Shown here: one piece after another, positions 42,299 to 54,021 of the stretch
Numbering within the stretch: position 1 is the stretch's first letter
Layout of the letters: each line of letters opens with the position of its first letter
Source: Isoetes taiwanensis
Lineage: Eukaryota; Streptophyta; Lycopodiopsida; Isoetales; Isoetaceae
Direction: 5' to 3'
DNA: 64,000 nucleotides
NCBI GenBank assembly: GCA_021234155.1
Contig: JAJEKV010000009.1
Span: 11,540,546-11,604,545, forward strand
The notes under the pieces: generated by a model
The model's input: only the letters and a program-made list of their open reading frames with translations
What the model was told of the DNA's origin: nothing
Databases searched by the model: none
Translations under genes and position numbers: made by a program

Positions 42299-43096
42299 TG
42301 TTATGAATATGGTAGCTCGGGGGAGTGGTCTTGGACGTTAGTCTTGGTGGACTAGCATGGGTGTGTAAGAATGACAAATTATGGGCAAAGCAAGGCAAAG
42401 AAATGGCAAGGAAACCTTATAATGGTTATGGTTAAATAATATCTTGGAGCCAAGATATTATTTAATGGTTAAAGTTCTAGAGTTTAAGTATAATTGAGCC
42501 AAGATAGTATCCTTACGTTTAAAGGTCAAACATAAACATAAAAAGAACTAAAGCCAAAATTGGTTTGAAAGGAAAAGGTAGACGTAACTATAAAAGAGTA
42601 ACAAGAACTATGAGGATTAATAGTTGTTATTAGACAAACACTTTTTGTACAAACTACTTTAGCTTTAACTCTAATTAGAATATATCCTTACCATGTGACC
42701 ACAATCATGTTTTGATAGACCACCCTTGCTTATTGCTTGGCCATTGCCAACAAGCCTTGCCATAATTCTACCACTTCTTAGCACCGAGTGACTCGGTTGG
42801 GCGGTGACCTACCAAAGACTGGTTAATGCTTTTGGATCTAGCTCTAGTTTTGGTGAACTAAGAGCTTGACCAATTTGAGTTATTGGTGTAACTCGTATCC
42901 TATATTTATTGGATCTGAGCTTATTTGTCTTCTTAATTCGTATTTAGATTATTTTGTCATTGCTAACGATTTATTCTGTGGATTGTATAACAAAACTGGA
43001 CGGTTCACATGTTACGAGATTATGATTTATTTAAAAAAAAATAGTATTCTGTTTAGAAGGGATAAAAGGTATGGTTCATTGTTGTGAACCATAACA
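42299..43096 (+). repeat. LARD 3' LTR (798 bp)
   Basis: Begins TGTTATGAATATGG and ends CATAACA. The 15-bp palindrome (42433-42464) is preserved but with one base pair replaced on both arms compared with the 5' LTR. The right flank is AATTA (43097-43101). Confidence 0.92.
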
Positions 43097-43140
43097 AATT
43101 AACTGCTCTTCTGGCAGTCGGCTATTTTGGCAATCTTCAG

Positions 43141-43283
43141 AGCGTAAATATACCATAGTACGACAGCTTCAAGAAAATAAACATATTTGTGGCATGAATG
43201 GTGATTGGGATTAATGATGCTCCTGCTCTTAAAAGGGCAGATATTGGGATCGCAGTGGATAATGCCACTGAAATAAATGAAGA
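43141..43283 (+). pseudogene. Plasma-membrane H+-ATPase relic, following exon
   Basis: After an AG at 43139-43140 the reading is ERKYTIVRQLQENKHICGMN, then a one-base insertion in the GDGxNDAP motif, then NDAPALKRADIGIAVDNAT. This continues the exon at 31373 (VDGFTGVF followed by EHKYEIVKRLQ in known pumps). GDGxNDAP is the Mg/phosphorylation-site motif of P-type ATPases. Its frameshift, and the sudden switch to copia sequence after 43283, show that the gene is dead. Confidence 0.85.
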
Positions 43284-43299
43284 AAGCTCTTCCTCACAT

Positions 43300-44167
43300 G
43301 AAGAGCAAGTTGTAGCAGGTCAGACAAGAGAAGTTAGTGCAACTTCTGGAGCAGTTGTGGTGGCTGACAATGCAAATTCGAGGCTCAAGGTATTATTATG
43401 AACAAAGTGAGTTCTGGTATTGTTCTAAAATTGAGAGGGATGACTCCAAGACAGATGTGGAATTATATGTTGGCAACATATGAAGCTAAGACATCTTCCC
43501 AGATTGATTTACTGGAAAATGAACTGAGGAGATTGAAGTTTCATGACAAGGATAATGTAAATGATTTTTTTCAAAATTTTGACAATATAATGGTAGACTT
43601 GGAGGGAGCTGGAGTGGTCTACTCTCAACAACAGCAGGTGCTGGCTATCTCAAGGGCAGTCACAAGTCTGGGAAATATAGCAATGTTTATCAAGACCATT
43701 GCAACAACAAGGCTTGAAGCTTAAAGAATGCTCAAAACTGAGCTCGAGCAGAACAGGGTGTTGGAGGAAGAAGATACAACTCAAATTCTAATGGCAAAGG
43801 GAAAGGGAAAATCTGAAACTCGCCAAGGAGGCAAAATTGGCCCATGCTTCAGTTGTAATGAATATGGTCACATTAAAATCAATTGTCCCAAATTGTCTAA
43901 AGATATAAATTGTTACAATTGTGGGGGGAGAGGTCACTATGCTTCAAATTGTCCATCTCCAAAGGACAACATAAGGAGCAAAAATAAAGGAGGAAGGGGA
44001 AATCAAGGCTTTAGAGGCAGGGGAAGAGGAAGGGGCAGAAGATCAAATCCAGAAACCCATATAGCAGAAGAAATACCTTTGGAAGAAGAGACTGGAGATG
44101 AAGAAGAAGAGGTAAGTAATTCAGTTTTTTCATCATGTGAAAATAGATCTAATGATGATGATCTATT
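43300..44167 (+). pseudogene. copia-2 gag with two zinc knuckles
   Basis: The UBN2-type gag region reads GIVLKLRGMTPRQMWNYMLA and YEAKTSSQIDLLENELRRLK, with an in-frame TAA at 43722-43724, then two CCHC knuckles CFSCNEYGHIKINC and CYNCGGRGHYASNC, a Gly/Arg-rich stretch and an acidic tail that breaks off at E1. A frameshift near 43380 separates it from its own N-terminal part. Known function: particle formation and RNA binding. Confidence 0.9.
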
Positions 44168-45188
44168 AATCCCATCGATCCGAGACATCGGATCGCCATT
44201 CTAGAATGGGACGAGCATGCATGTTTTGCATGCATGCGGTAGCGCATGCCCGCTTACAGTTGGGAGTTCGCTATTTTTTTTTAGGCGTTTACGCCCGACT
44301 TCTCATCGGCTTCCTCTTCTCTCGGCAGTACCTTATTCTCTTTGAATTGTTTCCGTGCGGGGGAGGGGCTTCTTCACGCCTTTTTTTTGGCGTTTTGGCG
44401 TTTCTTTCATCTTTATCTGTTCTCGGCCTTTAGCCTTCATCCCGTGACCTTAGTCCTCGATCCTAGTTTGTTAAGGAAGTCCTTTGGTATTCCGGTTTTG
44501 TTGGTTTCATCGCGAGTCCCATTCTAGAATCCCATCGATCCGAGACATCGGATCGCCATTCTAGAATGGGACGAGCATGCATGTTTTGCATGCATGCTTG
44601 CGGTAGCGCATGCCCGTTCTGGTTGGGAGTTAAGCTATTTTAGGCGCGTTTACGCCCGACTTCTCATCGGCTTCCTCTTCTCTCTCAGCCCGGTACCTTA
44701 TTCTCTTTGAACCCACCCTCCCCCTTCTTTGTTATTGTGTTTTTATCGCGTGGCACGCGTAATCAATCAGCCCCTCCACTGGGAGGTTTGGTTTGTCTTG
44801 TTGTTTTGTTGGTGATGTGCGCGAGTACAAAGGGTTAGCGAGCGGCATCTGTTTCGACTTTTCCATTCGTGGGTTTTGGGGCGATTTTTATGCCTTACGT
44901 TTGTCCAAGCCCCTTGCCGAAGGCTTATCACTAGGGTTTTTCCTCGAAAACCCGAAAGGGCGGGGTTTTTTAATCCCGGTGATAAGCTTTTGGCAGGTAC
45001 ACTAGCCCAGTCTCTATTAGCATTGTATTTTGTTGGGGTCCAAATGATATAATTGGATTTTCCCTTTATTTTTTATGGGTAGTTCGCATGTGTGCGGCTA
45101 CCCACTATCCACCATTGTAGAAAATCTGCTGAGATGAATGAGAAGCAAGGGGCGGTTTGTTGGTTTCATGCGAGTCTCATTCTAGAAT
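44168..45188 (+). mobile_element. Non-coding dimeric repeat E1, copy 2, inserted in copia-2
   Basis: Same two-unit layout as copy 1: unit 1 44168-44528, unit 2 44529-45188, identical heads and tails, and the same internal junction AGAATCCCATCGATCC. It sits precisely between the copia acidic tail (NDDDLL) and the protease start (DSGAEKT), so it is a true insertion. The inserted boundaries confirm the extent of the element. A possible 4-bp duplication TCTA (44162-44165 and 45189-45192) is ambiguous. Confidence 0.87.
44914..44996 (+). other. Long hairpin with U-A-U core in E1 copy 2
   Basis: Same structure as in copy 1. In the right arm one C is T (CTTTTGGCAG instead of CTTTCGGCAG), turning a G-C pair into a G-U pair, which keeps pairing in RNA. 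Confidence 0.75.
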
Positions 45189-48100
45189 TCTAGATAGTGG
45201 AGCTGAGAAAACCATTGCATGCTCAACCAAAATCTTAAAGGAATGCAAAGGAAATGGAGGTGGCTATATCCAAGTGGGAAATGGAAATTTACAAAGGGTT
45301 GAAGATGTAGGGGTTTAGAATTATTTGACTTAAGGGGAAGAAGAGTAAATCTGCAGAATGTACTTTGTGTTCCTAACTTAGTAAGGAATTTGATCTCCAT
45401 TGCTCAGTTGGTTGACATGTTCAAAGTTGTATTTGAATATGGAAGTGTAAACTTGACAACAAATCCAAACATTGAATTATGGCATGAGAGACTTGGGCAT
45501 ACAAATGTAAAGAATATAGAATTGATGATCAGACAAGGCTGGTTAAACTCATCAGACAGCAAAACAAATAATTTTGTTTGCAAAGGTTGCATGCTGGGAA
45601 AACATAGCTGCCATTTACAAAGGCAACGAGGAATACAAAAGAAATTCTGGAATTGATTCATATTGATATTTGTGGACCCTTGAATGTCACAGGTATATCT
45701 GGCAAACGTTATTTCATAACATTTGTGGATGATCTTAGCAGGAAAACTAGAATCTATTGTCTCAAAACCAAGGACCTAGCTTTTGAAGCTTTCAAAATAT
45801 TTGCTGATGAAGTGGAGTGCTCACCAGGGAGAAAAATCAAATGTGTTCGATCTGATAGAGGAGGTGAGTATATGTCTTCCAAATTTGCAAGTTATTGCAT
45901 AAACAAAGGAATTAAAAGACAATACACGTGTAGTTACACACCCCAACAGAATGGAGTGGCAGAAAGAATGAACAAAACAATCTTAAATGCAACTAGATCC
46001 ATGCTTAAGCATGTTGGTCTCCCCAATTTTCTTTGGGAGGAGGCTATAAAAACAGCTGTGGAAATGCATAATGTGTTGCCTTAAAAGGCCATAAATGGAA
46101 GGACACCAGAACAAGTATGGCCAGGGAAGAAACCAAGTTATGAGAAGTATAAGGCATATGGATGCTTGGGATATACTCATGTTCCTGAAGAGTTAAGACA
46201 GAAATCAGACAATAGATCAACTATAAGTTATTTGGTGGGATATGATGAGAGCTCAAAGGGATACAGAATGTATAATCCAGAAAAAATGAATATTTTGATA
46301 AGTAGGGATGTTACATTTGTGGCGAATCAGTTATACAAACCCAAGTTAAGTTGTGAGACAACCAAAGGATATGATGAAACAACTGGAGTTGAGGAAGAAA
46401 ATGGGAAAAATACAGAAAATAAAACAATAGGAGCAAAGACAATTGTTGATCTTGATGAAGATGAGGAACAAAAAGGAATTATCATTGATGAGACAGGGCA
46501 AGGTATTGAGGATGGTTCAGGAAGCAAAACCATTACACAGGAAATAGGGGAACAAGTGATAGATGAGAATAGAGAACAAAACCAGGAGCCAGAAAAGAAA
46601 GATAAGAAAAGGAAAAATGAAGGGGCGAGACTTAAGGAAGAATTAAGATTCGATATAGACTTGTATGGAAGAAAAGAAGATGGCAAAAGTGGCAGAAGAG
46701 ACAGACATTCTGAAAATATATCAGAAGCCTTAATAATATTAGAAACAGGAGTGCCAGAAAGTTTTCAAGGTGCAATAAATAGTCATGATAGTGAAAAATG
46801 GAAGGAAGCTATGAATGAAGAAATGGAGTCTTTTGAAAGGACATCAACATATGAAATTACAGATTTGCCTAAGGGAAAGCAAGCAATTGGGAATAAATGG
46901 ATTTTTAAACTTAAATAAAATGCAGATGGCTCTCCTAAGTATAAGGCAAGGTTAGTGGCACATGGATATTCGCAACAGAAGGGTATAGACTTTGAAGAAA
47001 CGTATTCTCCAGTGGTAAAAATGTCCAACATTAGAATGATTATTGCTATGGCAAATGCTTTGAACATGGAGTTGCATCACATGGATGTTTGCACAGCATT
47101 CTTGAATGCAGAACTAGAAGAGGAAGTATATATGAGACAAGCACAGGGATTTGAAAATGGAAAAGAAAGGGTCTGGAGATTGAAGAGGGCAGTCTATGGA
47201 CTAAAACAGGCTCCCAGACAATGGTACAGGTGTATTGACAATTATCTAAAGGAACAGGGCCTTAGAAAACTTGAAAATGATGGAAATATGTATGTTCTTA
47301 TAGGGGAAAAGGACGTTTGTATAATTGCCATTTATGTGGATGATTGTGTGCTGGCAGCAAGTAGTATGGATATTCTCAAACAATACAAGGAGATTCTGAA
47401 AGAAAAATATAAAATGATAGACTTAGGGGAATTGTCCAAGTTCTTGGGAATCCAAATTAAAAGGGACAGGGTAAACAAAAGGATATCTCTCTCTCAAGAA
47501 AATTATATAGATTCTCTACTAGAGAAATTCAACATGCAAAGTTGCAATCCAGTTAAACTGCCACTGACAGTAGGGGAAAAATGATCAAAACAGATGTGTC
47601 CCAAGACTGATAAAGAAAGGGAAGAAATGGGAAGAATACCATATAGACAGTTGGTTGGAAGTTTGTTACATGTTGCAAATCATACTAGACCTGACATAAC
47701 CTTCATTGTAAATGTATTAAGCAGGTACAATAGTGATCCAGGAAAAACAACACTGGATGGCAGCAAAGAAAGTTTTAAGATTCCTAAAGGGTACTAAAAC
47801 AACAGGCATTGCATATTGTGGAGATGATCTAGAACTAAGGGCTTATACAGATGCAGATTGGTGTGGGGACTTAGATGAAAGAAAGTCAACATCTGGACAT
47901 GTGTTAATGTTTGGTGGTGGCCCAGTATGCTGGAGAACAAAGAAAACAATCGTCCATAGTATTGTCTACTGCAGATTCTGAGTATGCTGCCATAACATTA
48001 GCAAGCAAGGAGATAATCTGGAGCAGAAGATTTCTGAATGAATTAGCCATCATGCAAACAAAGGGGACAATTCTATTATGTGACAATCAAAGCTATATAG

Positions 48101-48330
48101 CCATGACTAAGAATCCTGTTATGCATGAGAGAACAAAACACATAGAAATGGAAATGCATTTTATTAGAGAAATGGTAAACATGGGCGTCATAGAGCTTGA
48201 ATACATAAGTTCTGAAAAGCAGTTGGCAGATATCTTTACAAAGGGTCTAAGTTGCAACAGGTTCACAAAACTAGCAGAAGAACTACATTGCAAAGATATC
48301 AGAGATTATGATCTGAAAGGGGAGTGTTAG
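45189..48330 (+). pseudogene. copia-2 pol: protease, integrase, RT, RNase H
   Basis: Protease DSGAEKTIACS (45193) runs into frameshifts. The pre-integrase finger has HERLGH ... CKGCMLGKH. The integrase DDE residues are in HIDICGP, RSDRGGEY and NGVAERMNKTI. RT shows GIDFEETYSPVVKMSNIRM, AVYGLKQAPRQWY and the catalytic IYVDDCVLAAS. RNase H shows YTDADWCGDLDERKSTSG, LSTADSEYAAI and HERTKHIEMEMHFIREMV. The frame 45653-47797 has stops at 46082-46084, 46916-46918 and 47582-47584. Frameshifts follow near 47745 and 47935. The last frame reads into the LTR. Inactive, but much better preserved than copia-1. Confidence 0.93.
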
Positions 48331-49043
48331 AAGTATTGCCTAGCAGAGGTTGTTCATATCATAATCTTGTAGTTCATGTTATATTGAGGTGACAGTGAAT
48401 ATGATTATGGTTGTGGCTAGTCAAATTACAGAGTTGGTGAAGACTGCAAAAACAACTTAATTGGTAAAGACTGCAAAACAACTATATGGTTATGGTTCTA
48501 TAGTGCCATAACTAAATCATTGGTAGTCTTGAAAAAAAAAGGGCTATACTAGTGCATTTGTAAATATACAATTGTGTGCATAGGTTTCACTATTGCGAAA
48601 CCATTGAAGATATTATTTATAGTAATTTTGCATTGACAAACAGGTCGGCCCAATGAATTGGAGCCAATTTCTGTTTGAATATGTCGGTCTAATCAGACCT
48701 TGACATGCTCAGGAGGAAACGAGATCGGTCCGGCAAAGAAGCCGGGACTGATCATATATCTAAACCTAATATGTACGGAGATTTCACTTGGTTTTTGGTT
48801 AAGGTAGTCTGATCGAGATAGACAAAGGTTTGCACCATTGCTAATAGCTTTTTTTGATATAGCATTGACAATGAAAAACAATGCTTTGATTATTGCATAT
48901 TCAAGCTTCTCAATGAACTATGGTTATGATAATATAAGTATTGCAATTGTTGTGTTGTAATTGAATTGCATTATTATCAGATTGGTTAGTGTTTGAACAA
49001 AGAATTGCATAGGTGATATCATTGTTGTCTTGAAATTCTAACA
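48325..49043 (+). repeat. copia-2 3' LTR (719 bp)
   Basis: Starts TGTTAGAA right after the polypurine stretch AAAGGGGAG and ends TTCTAACA, a perfect 8-bp inverted terminal pair. Confidence 0.92.
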
Positions 49044-52000
49044 GAAAATCCTTACAGTGCATGTTTAGCATGAAAATTCTTTAGGGATGGCATTTTTGGG
49101 AATAGATCGAATACAAGACGTAGGTAGATAAATATACTATAGGAATTTTTTATAGGTTGCCGAAAAAAAAGGGGGCAGTCGACTTTAAGACTTTAAATAA
49201 AAAATCTAGACCTTTAAACATCATTCTAATGCATGCACGATGCATCTGCATCATAATTATGTCCGATGAATTGAAGGCTTTTCAATTTTGGCATTATATA
49301 GGTCCAGATCCAGCAAAACATTTGCCCCATTCTTCAGCATTCCCATCAATTTTGTGTTTTTATGCATAGGACCATATGCACCATTCTTCTTCATCCAAAT
49401 GTGCCTCAAAAGTAAGCTTTCCCTTTATGTTCCTTGCTTTATTTCTATAGTTCCTTGCTTTATTTCTGAGTGTCAATTGCTTGACAATTTTGCAGACTTG
49501 GCATTGCCATAATTTAGCACAATCTGTAGATCAGAAAGTGGTTTTTTGATGAAAAATATCAGTTGATCTAATCTGAGGATGGGCAGTAAAGTAAGTCAGG
49601 AGGAATAAGACGCCAAATTGCCCTCATCGATGAATTTAGATAGAAAGTTACTTCAAACCCCAGAGTTTAAGCATAGCTTTAAGACCTTCGATAATGCAAC
49701 TCTTGGATAACAAATGCAAATCAACCTTTGGATGGGATAGTTCAGAGCATGGATTGACAGGATAAAATGCATCCAATTAGAAGTTAAGCACGAAAGGAAA
49801 CAAATTTTCTCAAACATGTCAAACAACAAGAGCCTTTTCTGTTTCTCTTGCTAAGGCAAATTGTTTTCCTTTCCAGTTATGTTTTCTTTGGGTAGTTAGT
49901 GTGGACTCTTTACTTTTTATCTATACATTATTTATTTATTTATTTATTTTTAAATCTCTGTAGCTTGCATGTGATCAACGCAAGAGTATGGAGGTCCTAA
50001 TGAAGGTTCGCGAACCCTGGGAGAGATCACATTCGGAATGCAATGTAGTCATGCTGTAACAGTGCTACGTCAGTGAGATTGCTGTTGAACTTGGTTAAAA
50101 AATGCCAAGGCTAAATGAAATTTGCAATATATGTGCAAAATACATGAGCAAATAACTGTGCAAAAGAGTAGCATATTAAACAAATATTGTGCATGAGATA
50201 ATCCCGGAAACTATTTAATAACCTGATTTGGAATCTTCAACCCAAGATCCACCAGTTAAAATACTGTTGTCACGATCAGATTACTGTCACGATCAGATCC
50301 TTATTCTTTCCATTAAGCCTGGGTAGAGGAAAAAAAAACAACAAGCAACATCACCACCTTATTAAATTGGGTTCACATTTCACTCCATACTTTCTTTTTT
50401 GCTTGCACTGCACTTATTCTTTAAACTAGCATGAGAATACATTAGTTTACTAACAAACATGTTGGCCAAGCTGTTTTCCATTTTGCTGCAGAATAGATCA
50501 GATTTCTTCATTAATTCATTAAACTAGCACGAGAATACATTAGTTTACTAACAAACATGTTGGTCAAGCTGTTTTCCATTTCGCTGCAGAATAGATCAGA
50601 TTTCTTCATTAATTCATTGCGTATGATACTATTAGTGGGGCAAACATTATACTAATGATCAAGCAAATGTTGCATGTTCAAGAATCTACCATATGCTAAT
50701 AGCGTGTAACCCCAAAGTCTATATGCTATAATTTTGCCTTTTCAATAGAATAACCAACTAAATAAATTTTGTATTCATAAATGGAGGTACGATCTCAGTA
50801 CATATTAGCGGTTTATAATTAGATACAGCTGCAAATCTTACTAGATATTAGCAGTTTAGATATAGCTGCAAATGTAGCACCACCGTAGAATGTGGAAAAC
50901 AGAACATCCTTTGGTTGATTAGCAGATGCAGCAGATGCTTTATCCCTTGACACAGCTACAAGTTGCGAGTCCAAATGAGGGGTGCAACAGAATGACAGGA
51001 ATTGCTACCACGAATCTAAAACTCAAATGCTAGAACAGTAGGCATAAGAAAAAAAAGGTATGTAAACTGAATACAAAAGACAAAATACTAAATATAACTG
51101 AATCTTTGCCATCACCTTATTGCATTCTCGAAATAACTTCAAAAAACAGCGAGAGCAAGCCATGTTGCATGATGCATCCGTCGTCCAGCGCCTAGTTCTT
51201 GCTTATAGAACGAAGCATGAAATGAAAGACAAAAAATACGAAATGAAATTGGAGGATACCATGAGTCAGTTGCTTTGCTGGAATGCATTATGCATCACAC
51301 CATCATTTAATAAAAGCAGCACCCTCCAATAGCATGAAAAATTTGTGCTAGAGGATGCTACTCTCATTAAATGATAGTCTAATGCTTCCAAATAGCTCTG
51401 CCTCTGCCCAATGCCATTCTATTCTTCTATTCTATCCTTCGTCCTTTTGCTCTGCTGCACCTACAAGCCGCCAAGTATAATGGATGGAGAAGGAATCGAG
51501 ACGATGGGTCATGGATGGGTATATAGCTATGGCCGATTCCATGAGCACAAGAGAAAACAGGAAGGAAGAAGGAGATCTTTGATATGATCTTCGCTCGCAA
51601 GTTCGCAGCAGAGCATCAGCGGCCTCTTCACTGCTGCACCATCTTCTATAACTAAGAGTAAACCCTAAACTAAAAAATAACCTAAGAAAACCCTAAGAAA
51701 AAAAGTGACGTTGAAAATTGGGGTCTCGTGGAAATTCCGGCAAAAATAAATAGGTAAAGTTAAATTTCTGCCTTTTTTTGGCGCGTTTGTACTTTTTCCT
51801 AAAAATTAGCACTTTTGTTCGGGAGTGCATCCGATATATATTTTATTAACAAGACTTTTTTGATATTTACACGGTAGCTTGCTATAATTCCGGGGAATTT
51901 CCCGAACCAAGCTAATGGCTAATCAACATGCCAAACACAAATTAAGGTGATGTGGATGCACGACGTGGATAGGCTAGAATTTCAAAAAAGGTTGGGCTAG

Positions 52001-52048
52001 CATGAAAAAATAAAAAATGGAAAAAGCAATTGCCGCCAACGCAATCGA
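49044..52048. other. Intergenic, no gene recognised
   Basis: A/T-rich sequence with a (TTTA)n run near 49930-49950 and a 98-bp tandem duplication (50423-50618). No ORF with recognisable motifs. The CCCTAAA-like strings near 51660-51710 are too few and irregular to be telomeric. Confidence 0.55.
50423..50618 (+). repeat. 98-bp tandem duplication
   Basis: Two adjacent units, starting AAACTAGCATGAGAATAC (50423) and AAACTAGCACGAGAATAC (50521), differ at three or so positions. This is a recent local duplication with no visible function. Confidence 0.93.
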
Positions 52049-52194
52049 TAGAATAGAATAGAATAGAATAGAATAGAATAGAATAATAGAATAGAATAGA
52101 ATAGAATAGAATAGAATAGAATAGAATAGAATAGAATAGGTTTTTTAGTGTCCACGGAGACTGATTGGCCTATGGGACCCAAACAAAAAGAGAT

Positions 52195-52280
52195 CAGCAA
52201 ACGTATTGCTGTCAGGATTAAAAAACCCCCGCCCCGAAGGGTTTTCGAGGGAAAAACCTTAGCAGTAATAAGTTGCTGGC
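52195..52280 (-). other. Structured LINE 3' motif, copy D
   Basis: On the LINE strand: GGTTTTTCCCTCGAAAACCC, TTCG, GGGCGGGGGTTTTTTAATCC. Outer arms include CAGCAA/TTGCTG and a second helix with a bulge. The core is identical to copy C apart from one base. Confidence 0.7.
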
Positions 52281-52488
52281 ACGCTGTACAATTATATAGG
52301 ACAGTTCAATACTGTCCCGGAGGACACAACTGAGTCCGTGCATCCATAACCTCATGGAAGTATGACCCCAACAAATCCCCTGACGCCGTATTCAATAACT
52401 CATGCAACGGTTGACCAGGCATTAATCGAACATACTGCTCTCGGATATGGGCGAATGCTGGGCAAATCTGGAGGGCATGACATCATCC

Positions 52489-53990
52489 TCAATGGTGCCC
52501 TGGTGGAAAATGGCAAAGCCTTTGCTCCCGTGCTTCCTGAGCCCAACGTCCTGTCTCAATGCGGAGACGATGTGCACCCGTGCGGATGGAAGCTATAAGT
52601 CTGCACTTCTTCATGGGAAACTGGGTGTACAAGTACTGGTGTGGGCCTCTCGTGAGCCTAGGATTGACTTGCTGCTGATAGCGTGCCAGCTTAACGCGCG
52701 TCTGAGCATCTGCATCCCAGAGCTTGCAAAGGAAAGTAGCATCTAGGTACCGCTTAACTGCCTTGTGATCTTTCTTTGTCCTTACATGTACGCATCTGTT
52801 TGCCCTCAGACACCCCAAAGATGAGAACCACATCGAAGCTTGCTTGTCCTTCCAAAGAAGCTTTGAGACATTGGGGACCCATCGCCATGGCCAAAGCAAG
52901 GTTGGGCAAACGTATCACCCATAGCGACCACCTTCCGAAGTAAATGATATGGCATTCCAATGCGGCCCGGTTGAAGGGGTAGAAGACCTCGCCTTTCGAG
53001 TAGGATCCGGTATGGAACTGTGGACTTTACCCCAAGGGCTCGTGCCAAGAAGCCTTCTCACCTGCCGAGGTCATTCCGGTGTTGAGGGATATCACCTACC
53101 CCATACTTCCGCCCATACAAGAGGACCGCCTCGACCAAGGCCCAAAAAAGTGTGATCGGTGCCCTGGCATACAACTCGCCTTTGTGGTCATGGTTCTCGC
53201 ATGGCATATAGTGTTTTCCAACCCGCCGTGACCCGCAACCTGATGGCAGCATCCCAGTGGGTGGTAGCAGAGAACTCGATCCCCAAGTACTTGTAGGTCG
53301 GAGCCACCGCTACATCTTGTCCCTGGTAAGTGAATGAGGGGAGCCTTGGCTGACGGGATGATGAAACTAGCAGCACCCTAGTTTTGGCCAAGTTAACTCG
53401 CATGCCAGTGAATCAGCAAAAAGTGTCAAGAGTATCCAGGTGACGTTGCATGTCCTCTGGAGTATAGGCCAGGAGGTTGACATCGTCAGCATATATGAGT
53501 TGCCGGATTGTGTGATGCATGAGATGGGCACCCGCACCTCCATGCTCTGAGAGCCAATCTTCCAGCTGGTCAATGTATAGGCCAAAGAGTGTGGGGGAGA
53601 GGGGGCAACCCTGACGCACTCCAATACTACTGATTAGTCTGTCCCATAACTTGTCCCGGGGCACTGTGTCAAAAGCTTTTGCGAAATCCACGAAACAACA
53701 GTACAGGTTTTGTCGGTGATTCCTGCTATCCTCAATCGATGTGCGCAGAGTGAAGATATGATCAATGGTGGAATGCCTGGGCCGAAAGCCTGTCTATGTG
53801 AGAGCTCGCACATCTGCCTCCTCTGCCCATATTGTCAGTCGTTGCTCAAAGATGCCAGCCAACAGTTTTGCAAAGAGAGAGATGACCATAATAGTACGAT
53901 AGTTGGCCGGGCATTGAGGGTCCCCTGCCTTGTATATGGGCACAACTCTACTAGTGGTCCACTGCGGAGAGAAGCCTTAGAGAGAAATGT
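52489..53990 (-). pseudogene. LINE D reverse transcriptase remnant
   Basis: From 53990 downward: VVPIYKAGDPQCPANYRTI-like text, STIDHIFTLRTSIEDSRN, then MDFAKAFDTVPRDKL (motif A intact, 53691), SSIGVRQGCPLSPTLFGLYI, the catalytic LIYADDVNLLAY, FTGMRVNLAKTRVLL, PTYKYLGIEFSATTHW and, after frameshifts, RYLDATFLCKLWDADAQTRV and IASIRTGAHRLRIETGRW. Several stops and frameshifts and the deletion near 53640 make it inactive. Confidence 0.88.
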
Positions 53991-54021
53991 CCCTGGGGTT
54001 GTGACAGTAATTATGTATAAT

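Larger units (their letters stand above)
31925..43096 (+). mobile_element. Large non-autonomous LTR element (LARD) hosting three LINE insertions
   Basis: The 5' LTR (31925-32714) and 3' LTR (42299-43096) end in TGTTATG/CATAACA, with the first TG decayed to TA on the left. The 5' LTR is followed by a Met-initiator primer site (32717-32729), and the 3' LTR is preceded by a purine tract AAAAAGGGAAGAAT. After removal of LINE B, the L1 fragment and LINE C, the interior is about 4.3 kb with no gag or pol. It depends on another element for movement. LTRs differ at several percent, older than the gypsy element. Confidence 0.85.
43284..49043 (+). mobile_element. Ty1/copia retrotransposon copia-2, 5'-truncated, split by E1
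   Basis: Gag, protease, integrase, RT and RNase H are present in copia order, followed by a complete 3' LTR (48325-49043). The 5' LTR, primer site and first part of gag are missing: the element abuts the H+-ATPase exon. E1 copy 2 (44168-45188) interrupts it between gag and protease. Without E1 the coding part is about 4 kb. Confidence 0.92.
52049..54000 (-). mobile_element. Non-L1 LINE, copy D, 5'-truncated
   Basis: Minus-strand element. It ends in a long (TTCTA)n tail (52049-52139, about 18 units), preceded by the small terminal hairpin and the structured motif (52195-52280). It is truncated in the RT near 54000. Compared with copy B there is an internal deletion near 53640 (DKLWDRL joined directly to SSIGVRQGC). 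It lies just upstream of RAD9, in opposite orientation, with a MITE between them. Confidence 0.9.

Noticed and set aside
49044-49300. Continuation of the H+-ATPase gene right of copia-2
   Set aside because: No P-type ATPase motif follows the copia LTR, so a simple copia insertion into the exon is not supported by the right flank.
51655-51715. CCCTAAA-like strings suggesting interstitial telomere repeats
   Set aside because: Only two or three irregular copies, mixed with unrelated A-rich text.
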